The notes under the pieces are model-generated. The model saw only the letters and a list, made by a program, of their open reading frames with translations. It was not told where the DNA came from and made no database searches. From contig DGTD01000065.1 of NCBI GenBank assembly GCA_002396385.1, forward strand, positions 1 to 49,282: 49,282 nucleotides of DNA. Reading direction: 5' to 3'. This document shows, piece by piece, positions 22,897 to 31,987 of this stretch; the first letter of the stretch is position 1, and the number at the start of each line of letters is the position of its first letter. The translations under genes were made by a program, and so were the position numbers. The stretch comes from Bacteroidales bacterium UBA4345. GTDB lineage: Bacteria > Bacteroidota > Bacteroidia > Bacteroidales > Paludibacteraceae.

Positions 22897-24573
22897 TTAT
22901 TTATAAGCCTGCTCGTGTACTCCACGAACGGAACGTCCTGAAGGATCGAGCGAGTTTTTGAAACTTTCGTCCCAAGCAATTGCGGCAGCCGTACTGCAAG
23001 CGACAGAAGGTTCAGAAGGAACTGTGCTAGCGGCAGTGCCACTAGGGAACAATTCGGTAAAGATTGAACGATAATAATACTCTTCCTTCGTCATAGGAGT
23101 ATTGATTGGGAAACGGACAGCAGCCTTCGCCATCTGTTCGTCTGAAACATGCTGGTTAGCGTATTCCTTCAAAGAGTCAATCCACGAATAGCCGACACCG
23201 TCGCTGAACTGCTCTTTCTGACGCCAAACAATACCCTGTGGCAGATAGTCTTCGAAAGCCTTACGAAGCGCATACTTCTCCATCTTGCCACCACCTGCGC
23301 GTCCGCTCAGTTTAGCTTCAGGATTGAAACGCATGGCAATATCGAGGAATTCCTTATCGAGGAATGGCACACGGCCTTCCACACCCCAGGCAGCCAACGC
23401 CTTATTGGCACGCAAGCAGTCGTACATATAGAGTTTGCCAATCTTACGTACAGTCTCTTTGTGCAACTCTTCTGCATTTGGAGCCTTGTGGAAATAGAGG
23501 TAGCCGCCAAAAATTTCGTCAGATCCCTCACCCGAAAGCACCATTTTGATACCCATTGACTTGATGACACGGGCCAACAAGTACATAGGAGTTGAAGCGC
23601 GAACGGTAGTCACGTCGTAAGTCTCGATATGGTAGATGACGTCGCGAAGCGCGTCAAGACCTTCCTGAATAGTGAAATTGATTTCGTGGTGGATGGTACC
23701 GATAGCATCGGCAACCTCTTGAGCGGCCTTCAAATCGGGAGCCCCCTTCAAACCAATTGCGAAACTATGGAGCTGTGGCCACCAGGCACGCTGTGTACCC
23801 TCGCTTTCCACACGGATGTCGCTGAACTTTTTAGCGACAGCCGAAATGATTGAGCTGTCGAGTCCGCCCGAAAGCAGCACACCATAAGGTACATCGGTCA
23901 TAAGCTGGCGTTTAACCGCATCTTCCAAACCAGAACGGATATCGTCTACGTTAGCAGCATTGTCTTTAACGGCACTGAATTCTTCCCAGTCGCGCTTGTA
24001 CCACTTCACCAACTTACCACCATCGGCACTATACATAAGGTAACCCGGAGGGAAAACGCTGATTTCGGTGCAATAGCCTTCCAGCGCCTTCAGTTCAGAA
24101 GCAACGAAAAGAGTACCTTTCGCATTGCGTCCGTAATAGAGCGGAATTACGCCAATAGGGTCGCGTGAAATGAGGTAGGCATCGTTTTCCTCATCGTAAA
24201 GAGCGAAAGCGAAAATACCATTCAAGTCCTCCAAGAAGTTGGCACCCTTGTCGCGGTAAAGGGCCAGAATCACTTCGCAGTCGCTACGGGTCTGGAAATC
24301 GTAATCCTTATAGCGGTCGCGGATAGCCTGATGGTTATATATCTCACCGTTTACAGCAAGCACCAATTTGCGGTCGGGGCTATAAAGCGGTTGCCGACCA
24401 GACTGAGGGTCGACAATAGCCAAACGCTCGTGAGCCAGAATAGCCTTGTCACCACAATAAATGCCAGACCAGTCTGGACCACGGTGACGAATGCGTTTTG
24501 ACATCTCCAGCATCTGGGGACGGAGGTCTTGAGCAGACTCCTCCAATTCAAATGCTCCAACAATTCCACACAT
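22897..24573 (-). CDS. asnB: Asparagine synthetase B (glutamine-hydrolysing)
   Basis: AsnB converts aspartate, glutamine and ATP to asparagine, glutamate and AMP. The 558-residue protein starts MCGIVGAFE, so Cys2 is the glutaminase nucleophile once the initiator Met is removed. The N-terminal class II amidotransferase domain includes HRGPDWSG and LAVNGEIYNH. The synthetase domain has the pyrophosphate loop LLSGGLDSS and the active-site segment LSGEGSDEIFGGY, with GRVPFLDKEF following. A Ser/Ala-rich tail near residues 508-530 is common in AsnB. It is the last gene of the nitrogen operon, 68 bases after gltD with a stem-loop in the gap. Confidence 0.97.
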   Translation of the reverse strand: MCGIVGAFELEESAQDLRPQMLEMSKRIRHRGPDWSGIYCGDKAILAHERLAIVDPQSGRQPLYSPDRKLVLAVNGEIYNHQAIRDRYKDYDFQTRSDCEVILALYRDKGANFLEDLNGIFAFALYDEENDAYLISRDPIGVIPLYYGRNAKGTLFVASELKALEGYCTEISVFPPGYLMYSADGGKLVKWYKRDWEEFSAVKDNAANVDDIRSGLEDAVKRQLMTDVPYGVLLSGGLDSSIISAVAKKFSDIRVESEGTQRAWWPQLHSFAIGLKGAPDLKAAQEVADAIGTIHHEINFTIQEGLDALRDVIYHIETYDVTTVRASTPMYLLARVIKSMGIKMVLSGEGSDEIFGGYLYFHKAPNAEELHKETVRKIGKLYMYDCLRANKALAAWGVEGRVPFLDKEFLDIAMRFNPEAKLSGRAGGGKMEKYALRKAFEDYLPQGIVWRQKEQFSDGVGYSWIDSLKEYANQHVSDEQMAKAAVRFPINTPMTKEEYYYRSIFTELFPSGTAASTVPSEPSVACSTAAAIAWDESFKNSLDPSGRSVRGVHEQAYK

Positions 24574-24591
24574 AGATATATCTTATTAGAA

Positions 24592-24616
24592 GGGGGACAC
24601 CGGAAGGAAGTCCCCC
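24592..24616 (-). promoter_or_regulatory. Stem-loop in the gltD-asnB intergenic gap
   Basis: GGGGGAC (24592-24598) and GTCCCCC (24610-24616) form a perfect 7-base-pair stem with an 11-base loop in the 68-base gap. In the reading direction of the operon it is followed by TTCT, a poor T-tract, so it may be a partial terminator or an mRNA processing/stability element reducing asnB relative to gltBD. Confidence 0.55.
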
Positions 24617-24641
24617 GTTTTGTTGAAATGTATTCAGTTAA

Positions 24642-25985
24642 TTATTTGTTCAAATAGGCGTCAATCTTCTGGGCCACATCACGACCCGAAGCCAAAGCCC
24701 TTACAACCAAACTGGCACCAGAAGCGGCGTCACCAGCGAAGAAGACATTATCGGCCACCTCAGGCTGCACAGGCTTCAAGAAGCCCATGGCCAAGAGGGC
24801 CATATCGCACTCTATGATTTCCTTCTTACCAGTTGGAACCATAATAGGGCGTCCGCCATCAGGATTTGGTTTCCATTCCACCTCTTCCACCTCAGCACCC
24901 GTCAGCTTGCCGTTCTTGCCAATAAACTTGTTGGTAGTCAGCAACCAGCGGCGGTCGCAACCCTCCTTGTGGCTGGAAGTCGTTTTCAAGACAACAGGCC
25001 AGTTAGGCCAAGGTGTAGCCGGATTGTCGTCAACCGGAGGCTTAGGCATGATTTCGATTTGGGTAACACTTACGCAACCCTGGCGGTGTGCAGTACCGAT
25101 ACAGTCAGAACCCGTATCACCACCACCAATCACCAAAACCTTCTTACCCTTGGCGTTCACCAACTCGTCTTTCGAGAAAGACTGGCCGGCGAGCACACGG
25201 TTCTGTTGCGACAACATTTCAAGCGCGAAGTAAACACCCTTCAAATCGCGTCCTGGCACATTCAAATCGCGTGCGGTAGGAGTTCCGGTACAAACCGCAT
25301 AAGCGTCGTAGCCGGCAGGAAGATTCTTAATATCGATATCTTGATTACACTTGAACTCAATACCCTCGGCCTCGAGGACAGCCTGACGGCGGTCAATGAC
25401 AGCCTTGTTAAGTTTGAAGTTTGGAATACCGAAACGGACCAAACCGCCGATAGCCTCGTTCTTTTCGAAAACGGTAACTGTGTAACCCATCTGGTTCAGA
25501 CGGCAGGCAACTGAAAGACCGGCAGGGCCGGCACCAATAACAGCCACCTTCTTACCATTGCGTTTTTCAGGAATTTCAGGAACAACAAAGCCTTCCTGGA
25601 AAGCCTTCTCGATGATAGAGCACTCGTTTTCGCGGATGGTGGTAGGCTCCTTGATGGTCAGGTTAAGGACGCAACTCTTTTCACAGAGTGCCGGACAGAT
25701 GCGTCCGGTAAATTCAGGAAAGTCGTTCGTCTGACGCAGCACATCGTAAGCCTCTTTCCACTTACCCTTATAAATAGCGTCGTTGAAATCGAACTGTTTG
25801 TTGCCAAGCGGGCAGGCCCAGTGGCAGAAAGGGACACCACACTCCATGCAGCGAGAAGCCTGCAACTGGCGGTCGTGGTCGTTAAGAGTCTGTTCAACCT
25901 CACCAAAGTCGTTGATACGGTCGTTGATAGGACGATAACCGGCGTCCTTTCTTGGTATAGTCAAAAATGCTTTAGGATTTCCCAT
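24642..25985 (-). CDS. gltD: Glutamate synthase (NADPH) small subunit
   Basis: The beta subunit of GOGAT passes electrons from NADPH through FAD and iron-sulfur centres to the large subunit. The 447-residue protein has the N-terminal cysteine clusters CMECGVPFCHWACPLGN and GRICPALCEKSC for the [4Fe-4S] centres. The FAD-binding Rossmann motif is VAVIGAGPAGLSVACRL and the NADPH-binding motif VLVIGGGDTGSDCIGTA. A terminal FAD segment (VFFAGDAASGASLVV) is also present. The length is normal for the family. It lies 49 bases downstream of gltB and 68 bases upstream of asnB, all on the reverse strand. Confidence 0.97.
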   Translation of the reverse strand: MGNPKAFLTIPRKDAGYRPINDRINDFGEVEQTLNDHDRQLQASRCMECGVPFCHWACPLGNKQFDFNDAIYKGKWKEAYDVLRQTNDFPEFTGRICPALCEKSCVLNLTIKEPTTIRENECSIIEKAFQEGFVVPEIPEKRNGKKVAVIGAGPAGLSVACRLNQMGYTVTVFEKNEAIGGLVRFGIPNFKLNKAVIDRRQAVLEAEGIEFKCNQDIDIKNLPAGYDAYAVCTGTPTARDLNVPGRDLKGVYFALEMLSQQNRVLAGQSFSKDELVNAKGKKVLVIGGGDTGSDCIGTAHRQGCVSVTQIEIMPKPPVDDNPATPWPNWPVVLKTTSSHKEGCDRRWLLTTNKFIGKNGKLTGAEVEEVEWKPNPDGGRPIMVPTGKKEIIECDMALLAMGFLKPVQPEVADNVFFAGDAASGASLVVRALASGRDVAQKIDAYLNK

Positions 25986-26034
25986 TTTAGTAACCTTTTA
26001 GAAGTTTTTGAAATATAATGAATGGACTGCCGTA

Positions 26035-29000
26035 TTAATAATCGCGGCTGATATCAGAAATTTTCTGTTGCAATTTAGCCAACTGCTCTTCCTGAAGCAC
26101 ATGCTTGTACTCGATAGGAGTAATCTGGATGAATTCCTCCACATAGTGGTTCCAGTCGTCGAGCATAGTGCGGGCAATCTTCGAGCCCGTATAGAGGTAG
26201 TGCTGGCGGATGAGTTCGTGCAACTCCTTACGAGAAGCAGTTTCCTCGATAAGGGTCAACTCAACCATATCCATATTACAGAAGTAATCGAAATTCTGGT
26301 TCTTGTTCCAAACATAAGCGACACCGCCCGACATACCAGCGCCAAAGTTACGTCCGGTTTCACCCAGAACAACCACACGTCCGCCAGTCATATATTCGCA
26401 ACAGTGGTCGCCAGCGCCCTCAACAACCGCAATCGCCCCCGAGTTGCGAACAGCGAAACGCTCGCCAACACGGCCATTCACATAAAGTTCGCCAGAGGTA
26501 GCGCCATATAAGCCCGTGTTACCCGCAATAATATTGTCTTCGGCAGCAAAGTTACTACGGATTGGAGGGATGATAGAGATACGTCCACCGCTCAAACCCT
26601 TACCGAAGTAGTCGTTACACTCACCTTCGAGTTTGAAGTTGATACCCTTCATCAAGAAAGCGCCGAAACTTTGGCCAGCAGACCCCTTGAAGCGGACATT
26701 AATTGTTTCGTCAGGCAAACCGGCAGCACCATATTTTTTTGCCACCAGACCAGAAAGCATAACACCAGCAGCACGGTCGGTATTTTTAATACTATAATTG
26801 AGAGAGACCTCCTTCTTGTTTTCGACCGCCTCTTTTGCCTCAGCAATCAAATCCACATCAAGCACCTTGTCTATTTCGTGGTTTTGAGGTGTAGTGCAAA
26901 CGATGTCGGCACCATTTTCAACCCTATGGAGAAGACGGCTGAAATCGATAGTAGCAGCTTTTGAGCCTTCCTTACGAGGCTTTATCTCAATCAGGTCGGT
27001 ACGTCCGATAATATCTTTAAGAGAGGTGAAACCCATTTCAGCCAGATATTCCCGGACTTCTTGTGCAATGAAGCGGAAATAGTTCACCACATACTCAGAG
27101 TGACCGCGGAAACGCTCACGCAATTTAGGGTCTTGCGTAGCCACACCCACAGGGCATGTATTGGTATTGCACTTGCGCATCATAACGCAGCCCAAGACAA
27201 TCAGCACAGCAGTTCCGAAACCATACTCCTCAGCACCAAGAAGCGCCATACTAATGACATCGCGTCCGGTCTTCAACTGACCATCAACCTGAACACGGAT
27301 GTAACCACGGAGGTTGTTTTCAACCAAAGTCTGGTGAGTCTCGCTCAATCCGATTTCCGGCGAGATGCCCGCAAAGCGCATTGAAGAAGCCGGAGAAGCA
27401 CCAGTACCACCCTCAGCGCCAGAAATGACCACTAGGTCACCTTTAGCCTTAGCCACACCTGCGGCAATGGTACCGACACCGGTTTCGGCAACGAGTTTAA
27501 CAGAGATGGCCGCATTAGGGTTGACATTTTTCAAGTCGAAAATCAGTTGTGCCAAATCTTCTATTGAATAAATATCGTGGTGAGGAGGAGGAGATATAAG
27601 AGAGATACCCTTAATAGAGTGACGGGTTTTGGCAATAACAGCATCAACCTTAAACCCAGGCAGCTGTCCACCCTCCCCAGGTTTAGCACCCTGAGCCACT
27701 TTAATCTGAATTTCTTCCGCATTGACCAAGTATTCAGCCGTCACGCCGAAACGACCAGATGCGACCTGTTTTGTTTTAGAGCACAACGAAACGCCATCGA
27801 CAGTAGAATGGAAACGCTCGTTGTCTTCACCACCCTCACCAGTGTTACTACGTCCGCCCAGTTTGTTCATAGCCAAAGCGAGAGCCTCGTGCGCCTCCTT
27901 AGAGATGGCACCGAACGACATAGCGGCAGTTACGAAGTGCTTGACGATTTCCTCAACCGGCTCGACCTTGTTGATGTCGATAGGATTCTTCTTGAAATTG
28001 AAGAAGTCGCGGATGAAGATAGGATCTTCTTTCTCGTCGACCAGTTTAGCATAAGTCTTGTAACGATTGTAGTCATTCAAGCGGGTAGCCAACTGGAGGT
28101 TAGCGATGGTTTCAGGATTCCAAGCGTGCTTCTCGCCATCTTTATGGTAAGCGAACAAGCCACTACTAGGAAGAATAGGGCTGATTTTAGAAGCAAAAGC
28201 CTGATTATGGAACCGAATAGCATCGCGCGCAATTTCCTTCAAACCGATACCACCGATAGTAGCCTGTTTGGTACCGAAGTAAGTGTTCAACAAGTCTTCG
28301 CTCAAGCCAAGGCTTTCGAAAATTTTGGCACCACGGTAAGAACGGATTGTAGAGATACCCATCTTCGCCATAATCTTGAGCAGGCTCTTGTCGACAGCTT
28401 TGATGTATTTCTTTTCAGCCGACTCGTAGTTCTCATTAATTTCACCCTTCTTAACCTGATCGGCAATAACAGCGTAAGCCATATAAGGACAGAGGGCAGA
28501 AGCACCATATCCGAGCAACAAGGCCGCATGCATAACCTCGCGTATTTCACCAGACTCGATGATGATGGCTGTTTGTACACGTTTCTGAACAGAAATCAGA
28601 TAATGGTGAACCGCACTCACCGCAAGCAGAGAAGGGATAGCCGCGTGTTCGGCATCGATGTCGCGATCCGACAATATAATGTAGTTAACACCCTCGTCGA
28701 CACTGGCCTCAGCCTTCTTACAGATATCGTCGAGAGCCGCCTTCAAGCCAGCCTCACCCTTAGAGATTTCGAAGAGGATAGGCAACTTTTCGGTCTTAAA
28801 GCCCTTATAACGGATGTTACAGAGAATATCGAGCTGGGTGTTGTTCAACACAGGCTGTGGAAGACGGACCATTTTACAGTGTTCGCCACTAGGCGAAAGA
28901 ATGTTCATGCCCACAGCACCAATATATTCGGTAAGGCTCATCACCAACTCTTCACGAATAGAGTCGATAGCAGGGTTGGTAACCTGTGCGAACTGTTGGC

Positions 29001-30522
29001 GGAAGTAGTTGAAAAGCAACTGTGGCTTCTCGGTGATAACAGCCAGCGGAGTATCGTTACCCATAGCGGCAACAGGTTCCGCACCGTTAGAAGCCATCGG
29101 GATGATGGTACGACGGATATCTTCTTGAGTGAAACCAAAGTGGAGCAACTTGCGGTCGTAATCTTCCACATCGTTGCTAACCTTACGTCCACTCTTGAGT
29201 TTGTCAAGTTCAATACGGTTGGTCGACAACCATTCGCGATAAGGTTTCTGGTGGCAGAGTTTGTCTTTAATTTCACCATTATAATAGATCTTACCCTCTT
29301 CCGTATCGATAAGGAGCAGTTTACCAGGTTGCAAGCGGCCCTTTTCCTTAATTTCAGAAGGTTCGAACTCAATAGTACCCACTTCAGAAGCCACCAGCAT
29401 CATATCGTTGTTCGTGATGAGGTAGCGCGAAGGGCGCAAGCCGTTACGGTCGAGCATACCGCCGGCAAAACGTCCGTCAGAGAACAAAAGGGCAGCCGGA
29501 CCGTCCCAAGGCTCCATCAAGATAGAGTGGTATTCGTAGAACGCCTTCAGGTCCTCACTGATAGGGTTCTTTTCGTTGAAAGGTTCAGGAACGAGCATCG
29601 CCATAGCGTGAGGCAGGCTCATACCCGACATAAGGAAGAACTCGAGTGCGTTATCGAGGGAAGCCGAGTCAGACATACCCGGTTGAATGATAGGGTGAAT
29701 AGCCTTAACATCGCCCAGCATCTCAGAAGAGAGCACACTCTCGCGCGCCTCCATCCAGGCACGGTTACCACGGATGGTATTGATTTCACCATTATGGCAA
29801 AGCAGACGGAAAGGCTGAGCCAAAGACCAGCGAGGAAAGGTATTGGTAGAGAAACGAGAGTGCACCAAAGCCAAACCACTGGTAAAATAGTTATTGCTCA
29901 AATCAGGGAAGTATTCGCGAACCTGCATAGAGGTAAGCATACCCTTATAAACGATATTCTTGCTAGAAAGAGAAACAATATAAAAATCCTCGTCCTTGAT
30001 ACGATTCTCAATCTTCTTACGGATGATGTAGAGCGTACGGTCGAAAGAATCGAGTTTTTCGTTAGTGACACCCGTAACAAACACCTGTTTGATATCGGGT
30101 TCAACGGCAGCCGCAGCCTTACCCAAACACTCGGAATTAGTAGGGACATCGCGAAGGTGCATAAGCGTAAGGTCTTCCCTCTCAATTTCCTCAATCATGA
30201 TGTTGAGGATGTCTTGCTGCTTTTTCTTGTCCTTAGGCAAAAAAACGAGACCGGTACCATACTTACCCTTCTCAGGGACAGGAATACCTTGAAGAAGAAT
30301 GAATTCGTGAGGAATCTGCAACATGATTCCCGCACCGTCGCCAGTTTTGTTGTCAGCGCCTTCAGCACCACGGTGGCGCATGTTTTCAAGAACCTTTAAT
30401 GCTGAATCCACAAGCTCGTGACTCTTGTTGCCGTGAATGTTAACCAGCATTCCGACACCACACGCATCGTGCTCGTACTCGGGATTGTAAAGTCCCCCCT
30501 GCGTAGGATAATTGCTTTGCAT
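26035..30522 (-). CDS. gltB: Glutamate synthase large subunit
   Basis: The alpha subunit of GOGAT makes glutamate from glutamine and 2-oxoglutarate. The protein is about 1495 residues from the start chosen at 30522 (MQSNYPTQGG). The open frame extends 8 codons further (MSRKRNKF) but that is less typical. A 20-residue propeptide precedes Cys21 in EHDACGVGML, which becomes the N-terminal nucleophile of the amidotransferase domain. The central domain, an FMN-binding TIM barrel (GGTGASPASSM region) and the [3Fe-4S] cluster CVMMRKCNTNTC (C-x5-C-x4-C) follow. The C-terminal beta-helix (GLYGATSGELYVNG) is complete. It heads the operon gltB-gltD-asnB. A 940-codon open frame on the opposite strand is a coding shadow. 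Confidence 0.97.
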   Translation of the reverse strand: MQSNYPTQGGLYNPEYEHDACGVGMLVNIHGNKSHELVDSALKVLENMRHRGAEGADNKTGDGAGIMLQIPHEFILLQGIPVPEKGKYGTGLVFLPKDKKKQQDILNIMIEEIEREDLTLMHLRDVPTNSECLGKAAAAVEPDIKQVFVTGVTNEKLDSFDRTLYIIRKKIENRIKDEDFYIVSLSSKNIVYKGMLTSMQVREYFPDLSNNYFTSGLALVHSRFSTNTFPRWSLAQPFRLLCHNGEINTIRGNRAWMEARESVLSSEMLGDVKAIHPIIQPGMSDSASLDNALEFFLMSGMSLPHAMAMLVPEPFNEKNPISEDLKAFYEYHSILMEPWDGPAALLFSDGRFAGGMLDRNGLRPSRYLITNNDMMLVASEVGTIEFEPSEIKEKGRLQPGKLLLIDTEEGKIYYNGEIKDKLCHQKPYREWLSTNRIELDKLKSGRKVSNDVEDYDRKLLHFGFTQEDIRRTIIPMASNGAEPVAAMGNDTPLAVITEKPQLLFNYFRQQFAQVTNPAIDSIREELVMSLTEYIGAVGMNILSPSGEHCKMVRLPQPVLNNTQLDILCNIRYKGFKTEKLPILFEISKGEAGLKAALDDICKKAEASVDEGVNYIILSDRDIDAEHAAIPSLLAVSAVHHYLISVQKRVQTAIIIESGEIREVMHAALLLGYGASALCPYMAYAVIADQVKKGEINENYESAEKKYIKAVDKSLLKIMAKMGISTIRSYRGAKIFESLGLSEDLLNTYFGTKQATIGGIGLKEIARDAIRFHNQAFASKISPILPSSGLFAYHKDGEKHAWNPETIANLQLATRLNDYNRYKTYAKLVDEKEDPIFIRDFFNFKKNPIDINKVEPVEEIVKHFVTAAMSFGAISKEAHEALALAMNKLGGRSNTGEGGEDNERFHSTVDGVSLCSKTKQVASGRFGVTAEYLVNAEEIQIKVAQGAKPGEGGQLPGFKVDAVIAKTRHSIKGISLISPPPHHDIYSIEDLAQLIFDLKNVNPNAAISVKLVAETGVGTIAAGVAKAKGDLVVISGAEGGTGASPASSMRFAGISPEIGLSETHQTLVENNLRGYIRVQVDGQLKTGRDVISMALLGAEEYGFGTAVLIVLGCVMMRKCNTNTCPVGVATQDPKLRERFRGHSEYVVNYFRFIAQEVREYLAEMGFTSLKDIIGRTDLIEIKPRKEGSKAATIDFSRLLHRVENGADIVCTTPQNHEIDKVLDVDLIAEAKEAVENKKEVSLNYSIKNTDRAAGVMLSGLVAKKYGAAGLPDETINVRFKGSAGQSFGAFLMKGINFKLEGECNDYFGKGLSGGRISIIPPIRSNFAAEDNIIAGNTGLYGATSGELYVNGRVGERFAVRNSGAIAVVEGAGDHCCEYMTGGRVVVLGETGRNFGAGMSGGVAYVWNKNQNFDYFCNMDMVELTLIEETASRKELHELIRQHYLYTGSKIARTMLDDWNHYVEEFIQITPIEYKHVLQEEQLAKLQQKISDISRDY

Positions 30523-30637
30523 AAATTTGTTTCTTTTGCGGCTCAAACGTTATAGCCAGTTATAAAATCTTGTTAGTTATCTGTTTCAAAAACCATCCTC
30601 AGCGACTGGGAAAAGCCGGCTGGTTGTTAATCGCTCA

Positions 30638-30645
30638 CAAAATTA
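30638..30645 (-). promoter_or_regulatory. -7 element of gltB
   Basis: Reverse-strand TAATTTTG matches TAnnTTTG exactly. It gives a leader of about 110 bases before the gltB start. No convincing -33 TTTG was found, which would fit a promoter needing an activator. Confidence 0.45.
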
Positions 30646-30713
30646 CTTATATATTACACTACAACGAGGCAACCGCTGTTGATAAATAGTATTTTTTTAA
30701 CATTAACTTTCAA

Positions 30714-30759
30714 ACTGAAACAAAAAATGCATCAAAAAAGCGCATTTTTCAGTTTCAGT
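30714..30759. repeat. Long hairpin in the gltB/PfkB intergenic region
   Basis: Two stacked stems, ACTGAAAC/GTTTCAGT (8 pairs) and AAAAATGC/GCATTTTT (8 pairs), are separated by a small asymmetric bulge (A versus CA) and enclose an 11-base A-rich loop. No T-tract follows on either strand, so it is not a standard terminator. Its location about 70 bases upstream of the gltB -7 box suggests a regulatory or small-RNA role, which is inference. Confidence 0.65.
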
Positions 30760-31007
30760 CGACCACAAACTAACAAATTCAAACTTCCGCAAAAAGCTAC
30801 CAAGCGGCCACTCGAACACATTCTGCTACAAATACTTCGAATTTGCTTTCAATTTGTCATATTCGGACGCAAAATGAAGTAAAAAATGTACTAAGCAGCA
30901 ATAATTTTTTGGAAAAGCAGGAACATATTGTAAGACAATCGAACAGAATGTCGGAGGAACCTACCACAACCCATCGCAAACGCCACAAGCATATAAACAA
31001 ATTTGAT

Positions 31008-31015
31008 TATATTTG
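31008..31015 (+). promoter_or_regulatory. -7 element of the PfkB-kinase operon
   Basis: TATATTTG matches the consensus exactly, 24 bases before the start codon at 31040. It also lies upstream of the preferred ATG, showing that the in-frame extension back to 31013 is unlikely to be translated. Confidence 0.6.
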
Positions 31016-31039
31016 CCCCGAAAATTAAGAAGACACAAC

Positions 31040-31984
31040 ATGCGAAAAGTAATAGGAATAGGCGAAACAGTATTCGACATCATTTTTAAAAACGGCCAGC
31101 CCATCAGCGGCAAGCCAGGCGGTTCGGTGTTTAACGCTATGGTATCGCTAGGGCGTATGGGCGAGCGCCCGCTCTTCATCAGCGAAGTCGGCAACGACAA
31201 CGTGGGCCAGCTGGTTCGCCATTGTATGGAAGAGAACGGTGTGTCGACCGAACTAATGTGCACACTTCCGCACGAACACAAGTCGGCAGTGGCACTAGCC
31301 TTTCTTGACGAAAACGAGCACCCCGACTATATGTTTTATACCGACTATCCGAGCGTAGGGCGCCTCGACTACACAATGCCCGACATACAGGAGAACGATA
31401 TAATACTGATTGGTTCGTTTTTCGCCTTGAACGAAGCCCTGCGCGAACCGCTAATCGAGTTGCTAGGTCTAGCACGCGAAAAAAAGGCCATTGTCTACTA
31501 CGACGTGAATTTCCGCAAAAACCTGGCGCCAGTAGTTCGACACCTGATGCCATCATTCTTGGAAAATATGGAATACGTCACCATATTCAAAGGAAGCGAC
31601 GAAGATTTCAAGTACCTGTTTGGCGAAGAGGACCCAGCCCTGACCTACAAAGAACACATTGACTTCTTCACCAAAAATTTCATCTATACCAAAGGGGCAG
31701 ACGGAGTAACCCTGTACAGCAATGGCAACGAACCCAAATCGTATGCGGCACACACCGTTACACCAGTAAGCACTGTAGGGGCAGGCGACAGTTTCAATGC
31801 TGGCGTAATATACGGACTACTAAAATACGGCATCACCTACGACAACTTGAAGACAGGGTGCGTCCCGACCGTCATCTGGGACAAAGTAATGGCCTGCGGC
31901 ATAGAGTTCAGTTCATTTGTCTGCACCAGCCTCGAGAACTATATTTCGAAAGACTTTGCAGACCATTTTAAAAACCAGCTATAG
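31040..31984 (+). CDS. PfkB/ribokinase-family carbohydrate kinase
   Basis: A 314-residue sugar kinase of the ribokinase fold. The N-terminal PfkB signature region is GKPGGSVFNAMVSLGRMG, and the C-terminal ATP/anion-hole signature is TPVSTVGAGDSFNAGVIYGL, in which the Asp of GAGD is the catalytic base. YTKGADGVTLYSNG is the usual ATP-site strand. The substrate is not predictable from sequence; fructose and related sugars are frequent. The start at 31040 (MRKVIGIGETVFD) follows the -7 box. It is separated by 3 bases from the MetH activation-domain gene, so the two are co-transcribed, although no direct pathway link is obvious. Confidence 0.88.
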   Translation: MRKVIGIGETVFDIIFKNGQPISGKPGGSVFNAMVSLGRMGERPLFISEVGNDNVGQLVRHCMEENGVSTELMCTLPHEHKSAVALAFLDENEHPDYMFYTDYPSVGRLDYTMPDIQENDIILIGSFFALNEALREPLIELLGLAREKKAIVYYDVNFRKNLAPVVRHLMPSFLENMEYVTIFKGSDEDFKYLFGEEDPALTYKEHIDFFTKNFIYTKGADGVTLYSNGNEPKSYAAHTVTPVSTVGAGDSFNAGVIYGLLKYGITYDNLKTGCVPTVIWDKVMACGIEFSSFVCTSLENYISKDFADHFKNQL

Positions 31985-31987
31985 GCA

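Larger units (their letters stand above)
30523..31039. other. Divergent regulatory region between gltB and the PfkB kinase gene
   Basis: About 515 bases without a supported gene. It holds the gltB promoter box, the PfkB-kinase promoter box and a long hairpin at 30714-30759. The DNA from about 30685 to 30930 is rich in A/T runs. No tRNA and no recognised riboswitch was found. Short open frames at 30679-30882 and 30843-31028 are Lys/Phe/Gln-rich with no known family and lie ahead of the kinase promoter, so they are not called. Confidence 0.5.

Noticed and set aside
27577..30399. 940-codon open reading frame antisense to gltB
   Set aside because: It lies entirely opposite the well-supported gltB and its translation is Arg/Thr/Phe-rich with no family pattern. 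It follows from gltB codon bias, as do other long shadows such as 48294-49154 (reverse), 15814-16710 (forward) and 9052-9681 (reverse).
30679..31028. Short open frames in the gltB-PfkB gap
   Set aside because: AT-rich, no recognisable domain, overlapping frames, and located ahead of the kinase promoter.
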